The notes: generated from the letters alone by a model not told the origin. Counted from the first letter of the stretch, positions 22,705 to 32,070 are shown. The stretch is 64,000 nucleotides of DNA from Gammaproteobacteria bacterium (GCA_030654835.1 JAURWS010000030.1:124001-188000), one strand, 5' to 3'. Translations and numbers: made by a program.

Positions 22705-24543
22705 ATGTGTGGAATAGTCGGCGCGGTTGCGCAACGTGATGTATCTCAGATTCTTCTCGAAGGATTGAAGCGCCTCGAATACCGAGGCTACGATTCCGCT
22801 GGCATGGCGCTGATAAGTGTGCAGACCAACGAGATCGATTGCATCAAAGCGATGGGCAAGGTCGAGAAGCTGGAAGCCTCCATGAAACAGCGTCCGTTCG
22901 CAGGCCGGGTCGGCATCGCTCACACCCGCTGGGCCACGCACGGCGAGCCGAGCGAGCGCAACGCCCACCCGCATATCTCCGACGATGAAATCGCCGTCGT
23001 ACACAATGGCATCATCGAAAACTATCAGACCCTGCGCTCAAATTTGCAGGATGTCGGCTATCGGTTTCTGTCAGAGACTGACACCGAAGCCGTGGTGCAT
23101 CTCATTCATCAGGCGTGCCGAGACGAAGGGCTGAGCCTGCTCGCCGCAGTCAAGAAGACGGTGAAGCAATTGCATGGTGCCTATGGTCTCTCTGTGATCA
23201 GCCGCAGCGAGCCGGACAAGATTATCGTTGCCCGCAGTGGCAGCCCGCTGGTGATTGGCGTCGGTATCGGCGAGAACTTCATCGCCTCGGATGCGCTGGC
23301 ACTTGGTCAGGTGACCGACCGTTTCATGTACCTCGAAGAGGGCGACATTGCGGAAGTAACGCTCACCTCCGTGCGCATCTGGGATGTCAACGACAAGCCC
23401 GTGAAACGCAGCATCACCATGATCACCAGCGAGATCGCCTCGACAGACAAAGGCGAATTTGGCCACTTCATGCTCAAGGAAATTTATGAGCAGGCACACG
23501 TCATCCGCAATACGCTGAACGGGCGCATCAGCGATACACACGTGTTGGAAGAAGCCTTCGGTGTGAAAGCCAAGGCGATCTTTGACAAGGTGACGAGTGT
23601 GCAGATCGTCGCGTGTGGCACCAGCTTCCACGCGGGTCTTGTCACCAAATACTGGCTCGAAGACATCGCCAGAATTCCCTGCCACGTCGACATCGCCAGC
23701 GACTATCGCTATCGCAATATCATTGTGCAACCCGGCACCTTGTTCATCAGCATTTCTCAATCCGGTGAGACTGCCGACACACTCGCCGCACTGCGTTTTG
23801 CCAAACAGGCTGACTACGTTGGTCGCCTGGCGATCTGCAATGTCGCCACCAGCTCGCTGGTGCGAGAGTCCGACTTCTGCCTGATGACCAACGCTGGCCG
23901 CGAAATTGGCGTGGCTTCCACCAAGGCCTTCACCACGCAACTGTGTGCACTGCTGCTGATGACCCTCGTGGTGGCGCGTCGCCATGGCATGACGGACGCC
24001 GTCGAGCAGCAGTACGTGCGCGACCTCAACGAACTGCCCGCGCTGGTCACCAAAACGCTGGAGCTGGACCCGGAAATCCGCACACTTTCCAAGGCGCTGC
24101 GCGACAAACAGCACGCATTGTTTCTGGGACGAGGAATCCAATACCCAGTGGCGAAAGAGGGCGCGCTCAAGCTCAAGGAGATCTCCTACATCCACGCCGA
24201 GGCCTATCCTGCAGGCGAGCTCAAGCACGGGCCGCTGGCGTTAGTGGACGAAAAGATGCCGGTGATCGCGACAGTGCCTAACGATGACTTGCTGGCGAAG
24301 GTGAAGGGCAATTTGATGGAAGTCAGTGCGCGGGGCGGCAAGCTGTTCCTGTTCGCGGACGAGAAGGCCGGTTTCGAGAACGACCGCAACTGCAAGGTCG
24401 TGCACATGCCGAGTGTGCCCGATGTGCTCAGTCCGATCATCTACACCATTCCGCTGCAGTTGCTGTCCTACCACGTCGCCGTCCTCAAAGGCACCGATGT
24501 GGATCAGCCGCGCAATCTGGCGAAGTCGGTGACGGTGGAATAG
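22705..24543 (+). CDS. glmS: Glutamine--fructose-6-phosphate transaminase (isomerizing)
   Basis: GlmS makes glucosamine-6-phosphate from fructose-6-phosphate and glutamine, the first step to UDP-GlcNAc. The product begins MCGIVGAV, exposing the catalytic Cys after Met removal, then has HTRWATHGEPSERNAHPH in the glutaminase domain and two SIS sugar-isomerase domains (CGTSFHAG, SQSGETADT), ending LAKSVTVE. The ATG at 22705 has AAGGAG eight bases upstream; 612 residues is normal. No glmS ribozyme is expected in this group and none is seen. Confidence 0.98.
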   Translation: MCGIVGAVAQRDVSQILLEGLKRLEYRGYDSAGMALISVQTNEIDCIKAMGKVEKLEASMKQRPFAGRVGIAHTRWATHGEPSERNAHPHISDDEIAVVHNGIIENYQTLRSNLQDVGYRFLSETDTEAVVHLIHQACRDEGLSLLAAVKKTVKQLHGAYGLSVISRSEPDKIIVARSGSPLVIGVGIGENFIASDALALGQVTDRFMYLEEGDIAEVTLTSVRIWDVNDKPVKRSITMITSEIASTDKGEFGHFMLKEIYEQAHVIRNTLNGRISDTHVLEEAFGVKAKAIFDKVTSVQIVACGTSFHAGLVTKYWLEDIARIPCHVDIASDYRYRNIIVQPGTLFISISQSGETADTLAALRFAKQADYVGRLAICNVATSSLVRESDFCLMTNAGREIGVASTKAFTTQLCALLLMTLVVARRHGMTDAVEQQYVRDLNELPALVTKTLELDPEIRTLSKALRDKQHALFLGRGIQYPVAKEGALKLKEISYIHAEAYPAGELKHGPLALVDEKMPVIATVPNDDLLAKVKGNLMEVSARGGKLFLFADEKAGFENDRNCKVVHMPSVPDVLSPIIYTIPLQLLSYHVAVLKGTDVDQPRNLAKSVTVE

Positions 24544-24561
24544 CCTCCAAGCGACTGACCA

Positions 24562-25461
24562 ATGAGCGAGCCGACATTACCGAACATAGATGAATTTCTG
24601 CGCCGCCTGCACCTGGGGTCGGAAGTCTACTATGTCGGGCAGCTCTGCAATGCGTGGCACATGTCCACTACGGGGAGCGACGCCACGACATTTCATCTCG
24701 TGTGTCACGGTGAGGCGTGGATCCACATGTCAGGCCATGAGCAGCCCACACGGATGTCAGCCGGTGACATCGCCTTTTTTCCAAACGACGCAGCACACAC
24801 GTTCAGTGGCCTGCCAAGCCTTCCCGATCAGCCCTTTGACTACAGCAATCCGTTGCCGCTGGACAGCAACGCACCCGGCACCGGTCTGCTGTGCGGGCAT
24901 CTGAAACTGCCGCTGCACATTCGTCGGCTTCTGCTCGCATCCTTTCCCGACTTCATGTTGATTCGTCCAGGCACGAGCCCCGTCGGTCAACAAATGCGTC
25001 ATTTGATTGAGTTGATGACGGAAGAGGCGGCGCAGAATGATCTTGCTGTGACTGCCATTCTCGATCGTCTTTCCGATGCGCTCTTCCTTTACGTTCTCCG
25101 GCACGCGCTGCACATTGAGCCGAAGATGTCGCCGCTGTTGGCTGCGCTGTCAGATGAACACCTGCGTCTGGCCGTGTTGTCCTTCATCGAAAAGCCGGCC
25201 GAATCCTGGACCGTTGAGCGCATGGCCGGGCTGGCCTTCCAGTCGCGCTCGGCGTTCTCCGAACGCTTTACCCAACTCATCAAGATGGCGCCCATGGAGT
25301 TCGTCGCCACGTGGCGCATGCAAATGGCCACCGGAATGCTGGCGCAGGGCAAGGCCAACATGCTGGATGTTGCGGCGCGTTGCGGTTACGAATCCGAAGC
25401 CGCGTTTCGCAAGGCCTTCAAACGCATCATCGGCGTTCCTCCCGGCAAAGCACGTGGCTGA
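24562..25461 (+). CDS. AraC-family transcriptional regulator (cupin sensor)
   Basis: This 299-residue protein has an N-terminal cupin-type sensing domain (about 1-190, with GEAWIHMSGHEQPTRMSAGDI in two blocks) and a C-terminal pair of AraC helix-turn-helix motifs (about 215-299, ending EAAFRKAFKRIIGVPPGKA). The cupin type (AraC_binding_2/Cupin_6) often occurs beside genes for oxidoreductases or AhpD-like proteins, and such a gene follows on the same strand. I infer that it controls that neighbour; the ligand is unknown. Confidence 0.9.
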   Translation: MSEPTLPNIDEFLRRLHLGSEVYYVGQLCNAWHMSTTGSDATTFHLVCHGEAWIHMSGHEQPTRMSAGDIAFFPNDAAHTFSGLPSLPDQPFDYSNPLPLDSNAPGTGLLCGHLKLPLHIRRLLLASFPDFMLIRPGTSPVGQQMRHLIELMTEEAAQNDLAVTAILDRLSDALFLYVLRHALHIEPKMSPLLAALSDEHLRLAVLSFIEKPAESWTVERMAGLAFQSRSAFSERFTQLIKMAPMEFVATWRMQMATGMLAQGKANMLDVAARCGYESEAAFRKAFKRIIGVPPGKARG

Positions 25462-25588
25462 TTCACTGCAGGTGAATCTGGACGATCAGACATAATTCAC
25501 GGTCCTCCGGTCATGGAGGAGAATCTCTCGGTTCCCGACAATACGCATCAGCAACATGTCGTTGCGAAACCTATTCAAGGAGATCGTT

Positions 25589-26173
25589 ATGAGTTCATTC
25601 AAACTGCACACACCTACTACAGCACCGGCCGGATCAGTCACGATTCTGCAGACCGCGCAAAAAGGGCTGGGATTCATTCCCAATCTTTACGCAGGAATGG
25701 CGGACGCACCCACTGCACTGCAGGCCTACAAGCAATTGGGGGAATTGCTCGAACACAGCGAGCTGACTCTGGCGGAGCAGCAGGTGGTTCTCATCTCTGC
25801 CAGTGTCGAAAACAACTGCGCGTATTGTGTCGCTGCGCATTCGTTTCTCGCGCGCAATCTGGTCAAGGTTTCTGGCGAAGTGATCAGCGCGCTCCGCAAC
25901 GGCCAACCAATACCCGATGCCAGATTGAATGCGCTTAGCCGACTGACCAGAGCAATCGTGCGCGAGCGCGGCTGGGTTGCAGGAAGCAAAGAGTTGAGCG
26001 ACTTCTTCGCCGTCGGGTACACCGCACAGAACGCGCTGGAGGTTGTGCTTGGCGTCACCATGAAGACCCTCAGCAACTACGTCAATCACATGACCGACAT
26101 CCCGCTCGACGCCACGTTTGCAGGAGAGGCGTGGAAGGCGTCATGCAAGAGCGCGGCTGCGTGCGCTCATTGA
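25589..26173 (+). CDS. AhpD-like / carboxymuconolactone decarboxylase family protein
   Basis: The 194-residue product has the AhpD-like CMD fold with the redox motif NNCAYCVAAHS (CxxC plus His) near residue 83, typical of peroxidase-related alkylhydroperoxidase-like proteins. The ATG at 25589 has AAGGAG six bases upstream, so I start there rather than at 25556. An AraC-type regulator lies just upstream. A role in peroxide or electrophile detoxification is likely from the family; the exact substrate is unknown. Confidence 0.88.
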   Translation: MSSFKLHTPTTAPAGSVTILQTAQKGLGFIPNLYAGMADAPTALQAYKQLGELLEHSELTLAEQQVVLISASVENNCAYCVAAHSFLARNLVKVSGEVISALRNGQPIPDARLNALSRLTRAIVRERGWVAGSKELSDFFAVGYTAQNALEVVLGVTMKTLSNYVNHMTDIPLDATFAGEAWKASCKSAAACAH

Positions 26174-26180
26174 CCCCCAA

Positions 26181-26245
26181 TGTGGGAGCCTGCCTTGCAA
26201 GCGATTAGCCTCCGCGCCCAATCGCCTGCAAGGCAGGCTCCCACA
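26181..26245. repeat. Inverted pair of REP-like palindromes (REPIN-like), copies 2 and 3
   Basis: Copy 2 (26181-26205, + strand) and copy 3 (26221-26245, - strand) share the head TGTGGGAGCCTGCCTTGCA and face each other across 15 bases. The arrangement is that of a REPIN or BIME element. It follows the AhpD-like gene and may also act as a transcript end or mRNA-stabilising hairpin. Confidence 0.8.
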
Positions 26246-26392
26246 GGGCAGGCCCATACGACGGCGCCGCGTGCCGATTGGCGTCAAATCTGAATGCGAG
26301 TGCCGAGCTCAGGAAATAGCTGGTTTGAAAAATCGGGATGACCAACCCATGTGCCGCACAATGCTTATATGAGCCTCTCATACAGGCGTGCC

Positions 26393-26716
26393 CTACTCCG
26401 CAAACAGAACACTCGTGCGCCCATTGCGCTGGGCGCTTGAAGATTCGCGAATCACAATTTCTACGTCCTGCCCCAACCGATTAAGGCAGTCGAGCATTTT
26501 AGCTTCGCTGATTCCCCGGAACTGTCCCCGCAGCATCCCGGACAACTTTGGTTGCGGCATGCCGAGTATTTCCGAAGCACTGGCCTGGGTCATTCTGGCG
26601 CTCTTGATGATCTGCGCAATCCTGCCAGCGAGGCGCGCTTTTATCTGCATTTCGGCGGCGTCAGGATGGCCAAGATCCTCATAGACATTGCCGCTGCTGA
26701 TTTCAATATTGTTCAT
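26393..26716 (-). CDS. XRE-family antitoxin (HigA2-like)
   Basis: The 107-residue product has a helix-turn-helix core MTQASASEILGMPQPKLSGML in two blocks (about residues 42-62) with the GMPQPKLS pattern of antitoxins paired with Gp49/HigB-type toxins. It overlaps the toxin gene upstream by four bases (toxin first, antitoxin second), the usual HigBA order. It should bind the toxin and repress the shared promoter. Confidence 0.9.
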   Translation of the reverse strand: MNNIEISSGNVYEDLGHPDAAEMQIKARLAGRIAQIIKSARMTQASASEILGMPQPKLSGMLRGQFRGISEAKMLDCLNRLGQDVEIVIRESSSAQRNGRTSVLFAE

Positions 26717-27075
26717 TGCGTACCTCCTGCTGCGTGAGCCTGTGCAGCACTCAGTCTTGCGTGAATTAGTTCTCTGTCGGGTTTTGGGGTTTTGATACCG
26801 CGCGCCGATTTCTTTTGGAAACAGTGCAGGACATAGACAGCATCGCCAACGGTCACTGTGTAAACAGCCCTATAGGCGTTGCCCATGTAGTCCTCCATGA
26901 CCTCAAGTACACCAGCACCGTTGAATCCTTTCAGTGGCTTCGACTGTGCGTGCTTTTCGCCATTCTGGGCAAGGTGCAGCGCGTAGCCAAAAACATCTTG
27001 AACATCCTCGGGCATGGTTTTCAGGTCACGTTTTGAGGAGCCCACCCAAAATAGGGGCTTTATGAATTCGTCCAT
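26713..27075 (-). CDS. Type II toxin, RelE/HigB (phage Gp49-like) family
   Basis: The 120-residue product has the family entry KPLFWVGSSKRDLKTMPEDVQ and the core GVLEVMEDYMGNAYRAVYTV in the middle, followed by the basic VLHCFQKKSARGIKTP. Members cleave mRNA on the ribosome. It lies first in the pair with the XRE antitoxin. A TATAAT reading leftward at 27079-27084 sits directly before the ATG, so the message may be almost leaderless. Confidence 0.9.
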   Translation of the reverse strand: MDEFIKPLFWVGSSKRDLKTMPEDVQDVFGYALHLAQNGEKHAQSKPLKGFNGAGVLEVMEDYMGNAYRAVYTVTVGDAVYVLHCFQKKSARGIKTPKPDRELIHARLSAAQAHAAGGTQ

Positions 27076-27181
27076 GAAATTATACCTATATGGATATTAA
27101 GGCAAGGCCATTGAGCGTCCTGCTCGATAGCGTAATCACTCTAAGTATAGGTGGAGTTTGGAATAGCGATGGGGGGAGCGA

Positions 27182-28036
27182 TTAAGTCTTGTACGTCCGC
27201 AGTGACCGCAAGCTCTTGTTCATCCGCTTCAGGTGATCCTTCAGCAGCTCCTTGCGGTGGCGCGCCACGCCCATCGCCAGCACGTCGATCACCAGCAGGT
27301 GGGCGATGCGAGAGGAGACCGGCGTGAACGCGTGCTGGTCCTCCTCCACGTTCACGTAGATGGGAATGCTGCACAGCTCGCTCAGCGGCGTGCCTTGGGG
27401 CGCCAGACCGATCACCGTTGCACCGGCCTCCAAAGCAAGCGTCACGCTCTGGATCAACGCCTTGGTGCGGCCTGACTGCGATATCGCCACCACCACATCC
27501 TTCGCGCCGAGCGAGATCGCGGACATCAGCTGAATGTGCGGGTCCGTATACGCGGCAGTGGAGAGTTGCAGACGGAAGAACTTGTGCTGCGCATCCGCCG
27601 CCACCGAACCCGACGCGCCGAAGCCATAGAACTCCACGCGGCTCGCATGGCACAGCGTATCGATAGCCTTTTCCAGCACGGCTGGGTCCAGCTGATCGCG
27701 CACCGCCAGCAGCGAGCCGATGGTGGATTCGAACACCTTGTTGCTCAGGTCTGCGGCGGTATCCGTATCGTCCACCGAGAACTGCGAGTAACTCGCGGCC
27801 GCCCCTAGGTGCTGGGCCAGCTGCAGCTTGAAAGACTGAAAACCATCGAAGCCCAGCGCGCGGCAGAAGCGGAGCACCGTCGGTTCACTCACCTCGGCAG
27901 CCGACGCCACATCCACAATGCGCATGTTGATCACGGCGGTTGCGTGGTCGAGAATGAAATCGGCCACCCTGCGCTCCGACTTGCGCAGCGCGTCATGGTG
28001 TTCCTTGATCTTGTTGATTGGATTATGCGGTTCCAC
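27182..28036 (-). CDS. hexR: MurR/RpiR-family regulator, HexR-like
   Basis: HexR-type proteins repress central carbon genes such as zwf, edd and eda and respond to 2-keto-3-deoxy-6-phosphogluconate. The 284-residue product has an N-terminal RpiR helix-turn-helix (VASAAEVSEPTVLRFCRALGF in two blocks, about residues 42-62) and a C-terminal SIS domain with EFYGFGASGSVAADAQHKFF and AISQSGRTK. No zwf/edd neighbours are seen here, so HexR is the best family guess, and another RpiR regulator is possible. Confidence 0.82.
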   Translation of the reverse strand: MEPHNPINKIKEHHDALRKSERRVADFILDHATAVINMRIVDVASAAEVSEPTVLRFCRALGFDGFQSFKLQLAQHLGAAASYSQFSVDDTDTAADLSNKVFESTIGSLLAVRDQLDPAVLEKAIDTLCHASRVEFYGFGASGSVAADAQHKFFRLQLSTAAYTDPHIQLMSAISLGAKDVVVAISQSGRTKALIQSVTLALEAGATVIGLAPQGTPLSELCSIPIYVNVEEDQHAFTPVSSRIAHLLVIDVLAMGVARHRKELLKDHLKRMNKSLRSLRTYKT

Positions 28037-28169
28037 GCGGAGTTTCCCTGATTCGAAGCAGCCCGCAATATAACAGGAAATACAGAGGTTTAACTACCGG
28101 GCGGCAGGGCCCGGGGTTGATAACCCGCCGTGCTATGGCCAGAATGCCAACACCGCCACGCTACGCTCC

Positions 28170-28193
28170 TGTGGGAGCCTGCCTGCAGGCGAT
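28170..28193 (+). repeat. REP-like palindrome, copy 4
   Basis: TGTGGGAGCCTGCCTGCAGG continues to CGAT, with the stem GCCTGC-CT-GCAGGC. It is a single copy in the gap between the HexR-like gene and the FemAB-like gene. Confidence 0.78.
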
Positions 28194-28228
28194 AGGCGGC
28201 ACCACCCCAACACACCCAGAGATCAGCA

Positions 28229-29416
28229 TTGCCAACACCATACAAATTCCACTTCCACGCCAGCATCGCCAATATCCACGCCGATCTCTGGAATGGCTTG
28301 GCGCAGGCAAATCCCAACACGGCCAGCCCCTTCCTGCGCCATGAATTCCTGCTGGCGCTGGAACAAAGCGGCAGCGCCTGCACCGACACTGGATGGCAAC
28401 CCCATCACCTCACCGTCAGCCAGGGCAGCAAGATCATTGCCGCCATGCCGCTCTACATCAAGAGCCACTCCTACGGCGAATACGTCTTCGACTGGTCCTG
28501 GGCCAAGGCCTATGAACAGCACGGCCGCCGCTACTATCCCAAGCTCCTCACCGCCATCCCGTTCACGCCCAGCCACGCCGCACGCCTGCTGATCGCACAC
28601 GGCGAAGACGCCGATGCCATCACCGCCGCTATTGCGCAGCGCGTGATAGAAGAGGCCAGGCACCTGCGCGCCAGCTCGTGGCACGTGCTGTTCCCCACGC
28701 AGGAAGAAAGCGCCAGACTCGCGCAGCTTCCGTCGCAAGACCATGGGCACCACCGCCTCCACCCGCGCATCGCCACCCAGTTCCACTGGTTCAACCGAGG
28801 CTACACTTCGTTCGACCACTACCTCGAATCCTTCAACTCCCGCAAACGCAAAAACCTGCGCAAGGAACGCGAGGCTGTAAGTGCCGATAACGTCCACTTC
28901 GAACGTTTCAGCGGCAACGCCATCACAGAAGACCTGTGGCAGGATTTTTACCGCTTCTACCAGAACACCTACCAGGTCCGAGGCCAGCACGGCTACCTCA
29001 CGCTCGATTTCTTCCGCCAACTCGGCGCTACCATGCCCGACAACATTCTCATGATTGTCGCCACCCGCGACGGCCGCCGCATCGCCGCCGCGCTGAGCCT
29101 GCGCGACAACACCAAACTCTACGGCCGTTACTGGGGCAGCCTGCAGGAATTCCAGTTCCTGCACTTCGAAACCTGCTACTACCAGGGCATCGAATACTGC
29201 ATCGAACACGGCCTACAAAGCTTCGACTCCGGCGCGCAGGGCGAGCACAAGATCCAGCGTGGATTTGAACCGATCATCACGCATTCGAATCATTGGATTG
29301 CGGATGCTGAGTTTGATGCGGCGGTTGGGGATTTTTTGAAGAGGGAGCGGGAGTATGTGGAGCAGTATCGGGGGGAGGCGGAGGGGTTGTTGCCGTTTAG
29401 GGTGGGGCAAGTGTAA
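28229..29416 (+). CDS. GNAT/FemAB-like peptidogalycan biosynthesis family protein (DUF482)
   Basis: The 395-residue product matches the DUF482 type of acyltransferase (FemAB-related): AAMPLYIKSHSYGEYVFDW in the first part, FNSRKRKNLRKEREAV in the middle, and a C-terminal YGRYWGSLQEFQFLHFE and QRGFEPIITHS. The substrate is unknown. The only start that keeps the N-terminus is a TTG at 28229 with a weak ribosome site. It is the last housekeeping-looking gene before the defence island. Confidence 0.85.
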   Translation: MPTPYKFHFHASIANIHADLWNGLAQANPNTASPFLRHEFLLALEQSGSACTDTGWQPHHLTVSQGSKIIAAMPLYIKSHSYGEYVFDWSWAKAYEQHGRRYYPKLLTAIPFTPSHAARLLIAHGEDADAITAAIAQRVIEEARHLRASSWHVLFPTQEESARLAQLPSQDHGHHRLHPRIATQFHWFNRGYTSFDHYLESFNSRKRKNLRKEREAVSADNVHFERFSGNAITEDLWQDFYRFYQNTYQVRGQHGYLTLDFFRQLGATMPDNILMIVATRDGRRIAAALSLRDNTKLYGRYWGSLQEFQFLHFETCYYQGIEYCIEHGLQSFDSGAQGEHKIQRGFEPIITHSNHWIADAEFDAAVGDFLKREREYVEQYRGEAEGLLPFRVGQV

Positions 29417-29522
29417 AGGCTGCCTATTCATTTATGCTAAATCGGTTTAGAATCCCGTCAATTCAATGAAGAAGTGCGCGATTGCACTAATTCAATGTTG
29501 GAGCCAGGCAAGAATCAGCACA

Positions 29523-30935
29523 ATGCCAACGTCACTTTCAATGTTGATAGACCTTCCTCAATCTGCGCTGAACAGCCGCGGCGCCTTTGACCCAATTCTT
29601 GATTTGGATACACGCTTATTTATCGATCCGCATTTGCTTAAGCATGAAGATATTCCGGAATTCAGAAATAGCTATATAAGTCTCCAGGCACACTTTCAGC
29701 GGATATCAAAGCTGCTCAGTGCAAGTGAAGCCATTAACGATGTGTTCTGGCGAAATGCCGACAAAATGATGCAGTGGTCAGAGGTTAAAGGTCTCTGTAT
29801 TGGGTACGCGAGCAAGGGAACTTCGGGAAGCGGGATTGGGCCTGAACTTCGACGTCGACTATTGAGCACGGCAAAAGCAATTATTTCCAAAGGCCGTGAT
29901 GAACCTGAACTATTTGAGCTGGTAGGACTTCTTGAAGAGGATTTCGGCCCAGATCGAATTAGTGATATGAGTGCCAATGTGATCCGTGACGACTTGGTTA
30001 CTTTTACGAAGCGCATCTATAGAGAGCTTATAGAGGCAGGTGGAACGCCACTAGCAATCGACACGAAAACCGATCTTCCAATTAATCCGTTTACAGATCA
30101 GCCAATTCTGTTGGTCCCCATATCCTTATTGAGAGATCTTCCTGTTGCGCTTGATTGGAGTAGCCGAGACATCATCGCGCAACACAACGAAGAGTTGCGA
30201 CAACGAGTCAACCATATCATTGGCCAGTCTTGGAAAGAAGCAACTCGCGGCCTTAAGAAAGGCGACCTTAAGGAAATATTGCTTGAGAATCCCGAGCTAA
30301 TTGACGATCTGGTGAAACAGTACGCAGCGAAGGAAGCGCAAAAATATGACTTCGTAAATGATCGTGCTGGGGAATACATCTGGTTTTCCATATCGCGCCA
30401 ATTTGTCAAAGATAACCCGCTGAGTTTACTTTTGCCGACACATCCGACAACTGATGATGTTTATAAATTGGTTCTTTCGATTTGCGTAAAATTTAAGAAT
30501 CTCGTAGAAAATAATGGTCTTTGCAAACTTTTCTACAACGAAGATGGCACCGCAAAGCATGAGAGTGCGATTCAGTTAGTCTTTTTTGGAATCTCAGATT
30601 CATACTGCCAGGCAAACAAACTTCTGATTGCGCCTGAATCAGACTCTGGTAGGGGACCTGTGGATTTTAAGTTTGGCACGAATATGGAAAATAGCGTGCT
30701 CGTAGAAATTAAGAAATCTACAAACACTTCCGGGCTCAAGAAAGGAATAGAAAAACAGCTTCCGGAGTATATGAATGCAGAAGGCTCTAAGCGGGCTGTC
30801 TATTTGGTTGTCGATGTTGGGAGTACCCAGGCGGCGATTAATCGACTAAGTGAAATTAATAATAAGATTAACGGGACGGCGATCAATATTCTGAGAGTTG
30901 ACGGCATTCCCAAAGTGAGTGCAAGTCGGCTCTAA
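29523..30935 (+). CDS. Uncharacterised protein with PD-(D/E)XK-like C-terminal nuclease motif
   Basis: I do not recognise this 470-residue protein by family. Its C-terminal part contains GPVDFKF, then VLVEIKKSTNTSGLKKGIEKQ, then RAVYLVVDVG (about residues 378-430). The spacing of Asp and Glu-x-Lys fits the core of a PD-(D/E)XK nuclease. The N-terminal 250 residues (LDLDTRLFIDPHLL and a helical region) show no known motif. The base composition is richer in A+T than the gene before it. It lies upstream of a nucleotidase and the type I RM locus, suggesting a defence role; this is inference. The upstream ATG at 29466 has no Shine-Dalgarno. Confidence 0.6.
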   Translation: MPTSLSMLIDLPQSALNSRGAFDPILDLDTRLFIDPHLLKHEDIPEFRNSYISLQAHFQRISKLLSASEAINDVFWRNADKMMQWSEVKGLCIGYASKGTSGSGIGPELRRRLLSTAKAIISKGRDEPELFELVGLLEEDFGPDRISDMSANVIRDDLVTFTKRIYRELIEAGGTPLAIDTKTDLPINPFTDQPILLVPISLLRDLPVALDWSSRDIIAQHNEELRQRVNHIIGQSWKEATRGLKKGDLKEILLENPELIDDLVKQYAAKEAQKYDFVNDRAGEYIWFSISRQFVKDNPLSLLLPTHPTTDDVYKLVLSICVKFKNLVENNGLCKLFYNEDGTAKHESAIQLVFFGISDSYCQANKLLIAPESDSGRGPVDFKFGTNMENSVLVEIKKSTNTSGLKKGIEKQLPEYMNAEGSKRAVYLVVDVGSTQAAINRLSEINNKINGTAINILRVDGIPKVSASRL

Positions 30936-30992
30936 TAAGAGATCAGTCGTCCCGTATTGTACGCGTTAGGCCCCACCTTCACCGGAGCACAC

Positions 30993-31949
30993 ATGGCATT
31001 TGATCTCTCAGAAACGCTTGTCGTTGGAATCTCTGCAACGGCACTCTTTGATTTGACGGAGGCAGACAAAGTTTTTCGGGAAAAATTTGCGAGCGACAAA
31101 GAGACGGCAGTCTCAGAGTATCGAGCCTACATGCTCGCACATGAAGACGAGCCGCTTTGTGACGGAACGGGAATGCCGTTAGTAAAAGCACTACTTCAGC
31201 TAAACAAATACAAGAAGGAAGGAGACAAGCCGCTAGTGGAAGTTGTCGTTATGTCGCGCAATAGCCCAGAAACAGGCATCCGTGTTTTCAACAACATTCG
31301 CGCACAGAGCCTCCCGATATCTCGCCACGCATTCACCGGAGGGGAATCGGTCGTTCGCTACCTTGATGCCTTCGATGTCGACCTATTTCTCACTACCAAT
31401 ATCAATGACGCGCAGCGAGTAATTGACGACGGCAACTGCGCAACCGCGATTGTCAAAGCACCGCCAAGTGACTTGGCATCAATACCAGAAGGGCAGGTGC
31501 GAATCGCTTTTGACGGTGACGCCGTACTTTTCGACGACAGCAGCGAGCTCGTCTACAAGGCGGAAGGACTTCAAGGATTTCATGCAAACGAAGACGCCAA
31601 ACAAGACGTACCGATGCCAAATGGCCCTTATGCTGTCTTCCTTGAAAAGCTCTCTCGACTTCAAAAGAGGCTTCCGTTTGGTGTCGAGTTCTCACCTGTT
31701 CATATGGCAATTGTCACTGCCAGAAATGCGCCTGCGGAGATGAGAGTTATCAAGACGCTTCGTCACTGGGGCGTCTATGTCAATGAGATATTCTTCTTGG
31801 GAGGAGTTGAGAAAGCCAAAGTTCTCAAGGCATTCCGTCCTCATATTTTCTTCGACGATCAAGATCTTCACCTTGACGCTGCGGCTAAGCACGTTCCAGC
31901 AGGAAAGGTTCCGTACAAATCAAACTCGCCTCTCAACGTGAAAGAGTGA
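30993..31949 (+). CDS. Cytosolic 5'-nucleotidase (PF06189 family)
   Basis: These enzymes dephosphorylate nucleoside monophosphates. The 318-residue product begins MAFDLSETLVVGISATALFD, contains VVVMSRNSPETGIRVFNNI, the HAD-type catalytic IAFDGDAVLFDD near residue 172 and FFDDQDLHL near the end, all features of the cN-I-like family. The ATG at 30993 has CGGAG upstream. It sits between the PD-(D/E)XK-like gene and hsdR. A nucleotide-pool role in defence is possible but unproven. Confidence 0.88.
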   Translation: MAFDLSETLVVGISATALFDLTEADKVFREKFASDKETAVSEYRAYMLAHEDEPLCDGTGMPLVKALLQLNKYKKEGDKPLVEVVVMSRNSPETGIRVFNNIRAQSLPISRHAFTGGESVVRYLDAFDVDLFLTTNINDAQRVIDDGNCATAIVKAPPSDLASIPEGQVRIAFDGDAVLFDDSSELVYKAEGLQGFHANEDAKQDVPMPNGPYAVFLEKLSRLQKRLPFGVEFSPVHMAIVTARNAPAEMRVIKTLRHWGVYVNEIFFLGGVEKAKVLKAFRPHIFFDDQDLHLDAAAKHVPAGKVPYKSNSPLNVKE

Positions 31950-32070
31950 GGCACTGCATTACAAGTGTCCCAGCACCAAAATGCCCAATCCCGGCATTCA
32001 CAAGGTATACTCCAGCCCACCTGTTGCCCAATAACAATACCTGCATGCATCTGAAGGAGCGGGAGAGCGC

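Noticed and set aside
26118-26372. 84-residue rightward frame over the REP pair
   Set aside because: It is formed by the end of the AhpD-like gene and the repeats, and does not look like protein.
28031-28045. TTCCACGCGGA near the HexR-like start as a parS or operator site
   Set aside because: It breaks the parS core and does not match the known HexR site.
28018-28344. 108-residue rightward frame across the HexR/FemAB gap
   Set aside because: It overlaps the start of the HexR-like gene and a REP element, and has no family features.
29430-29465. GGTTTAGAATCCCG, resembling the 3' end of a tRNA (possible attachment site)
   Set aside because: No cloverleaf can be drawn around it, and no integrase is in the window.
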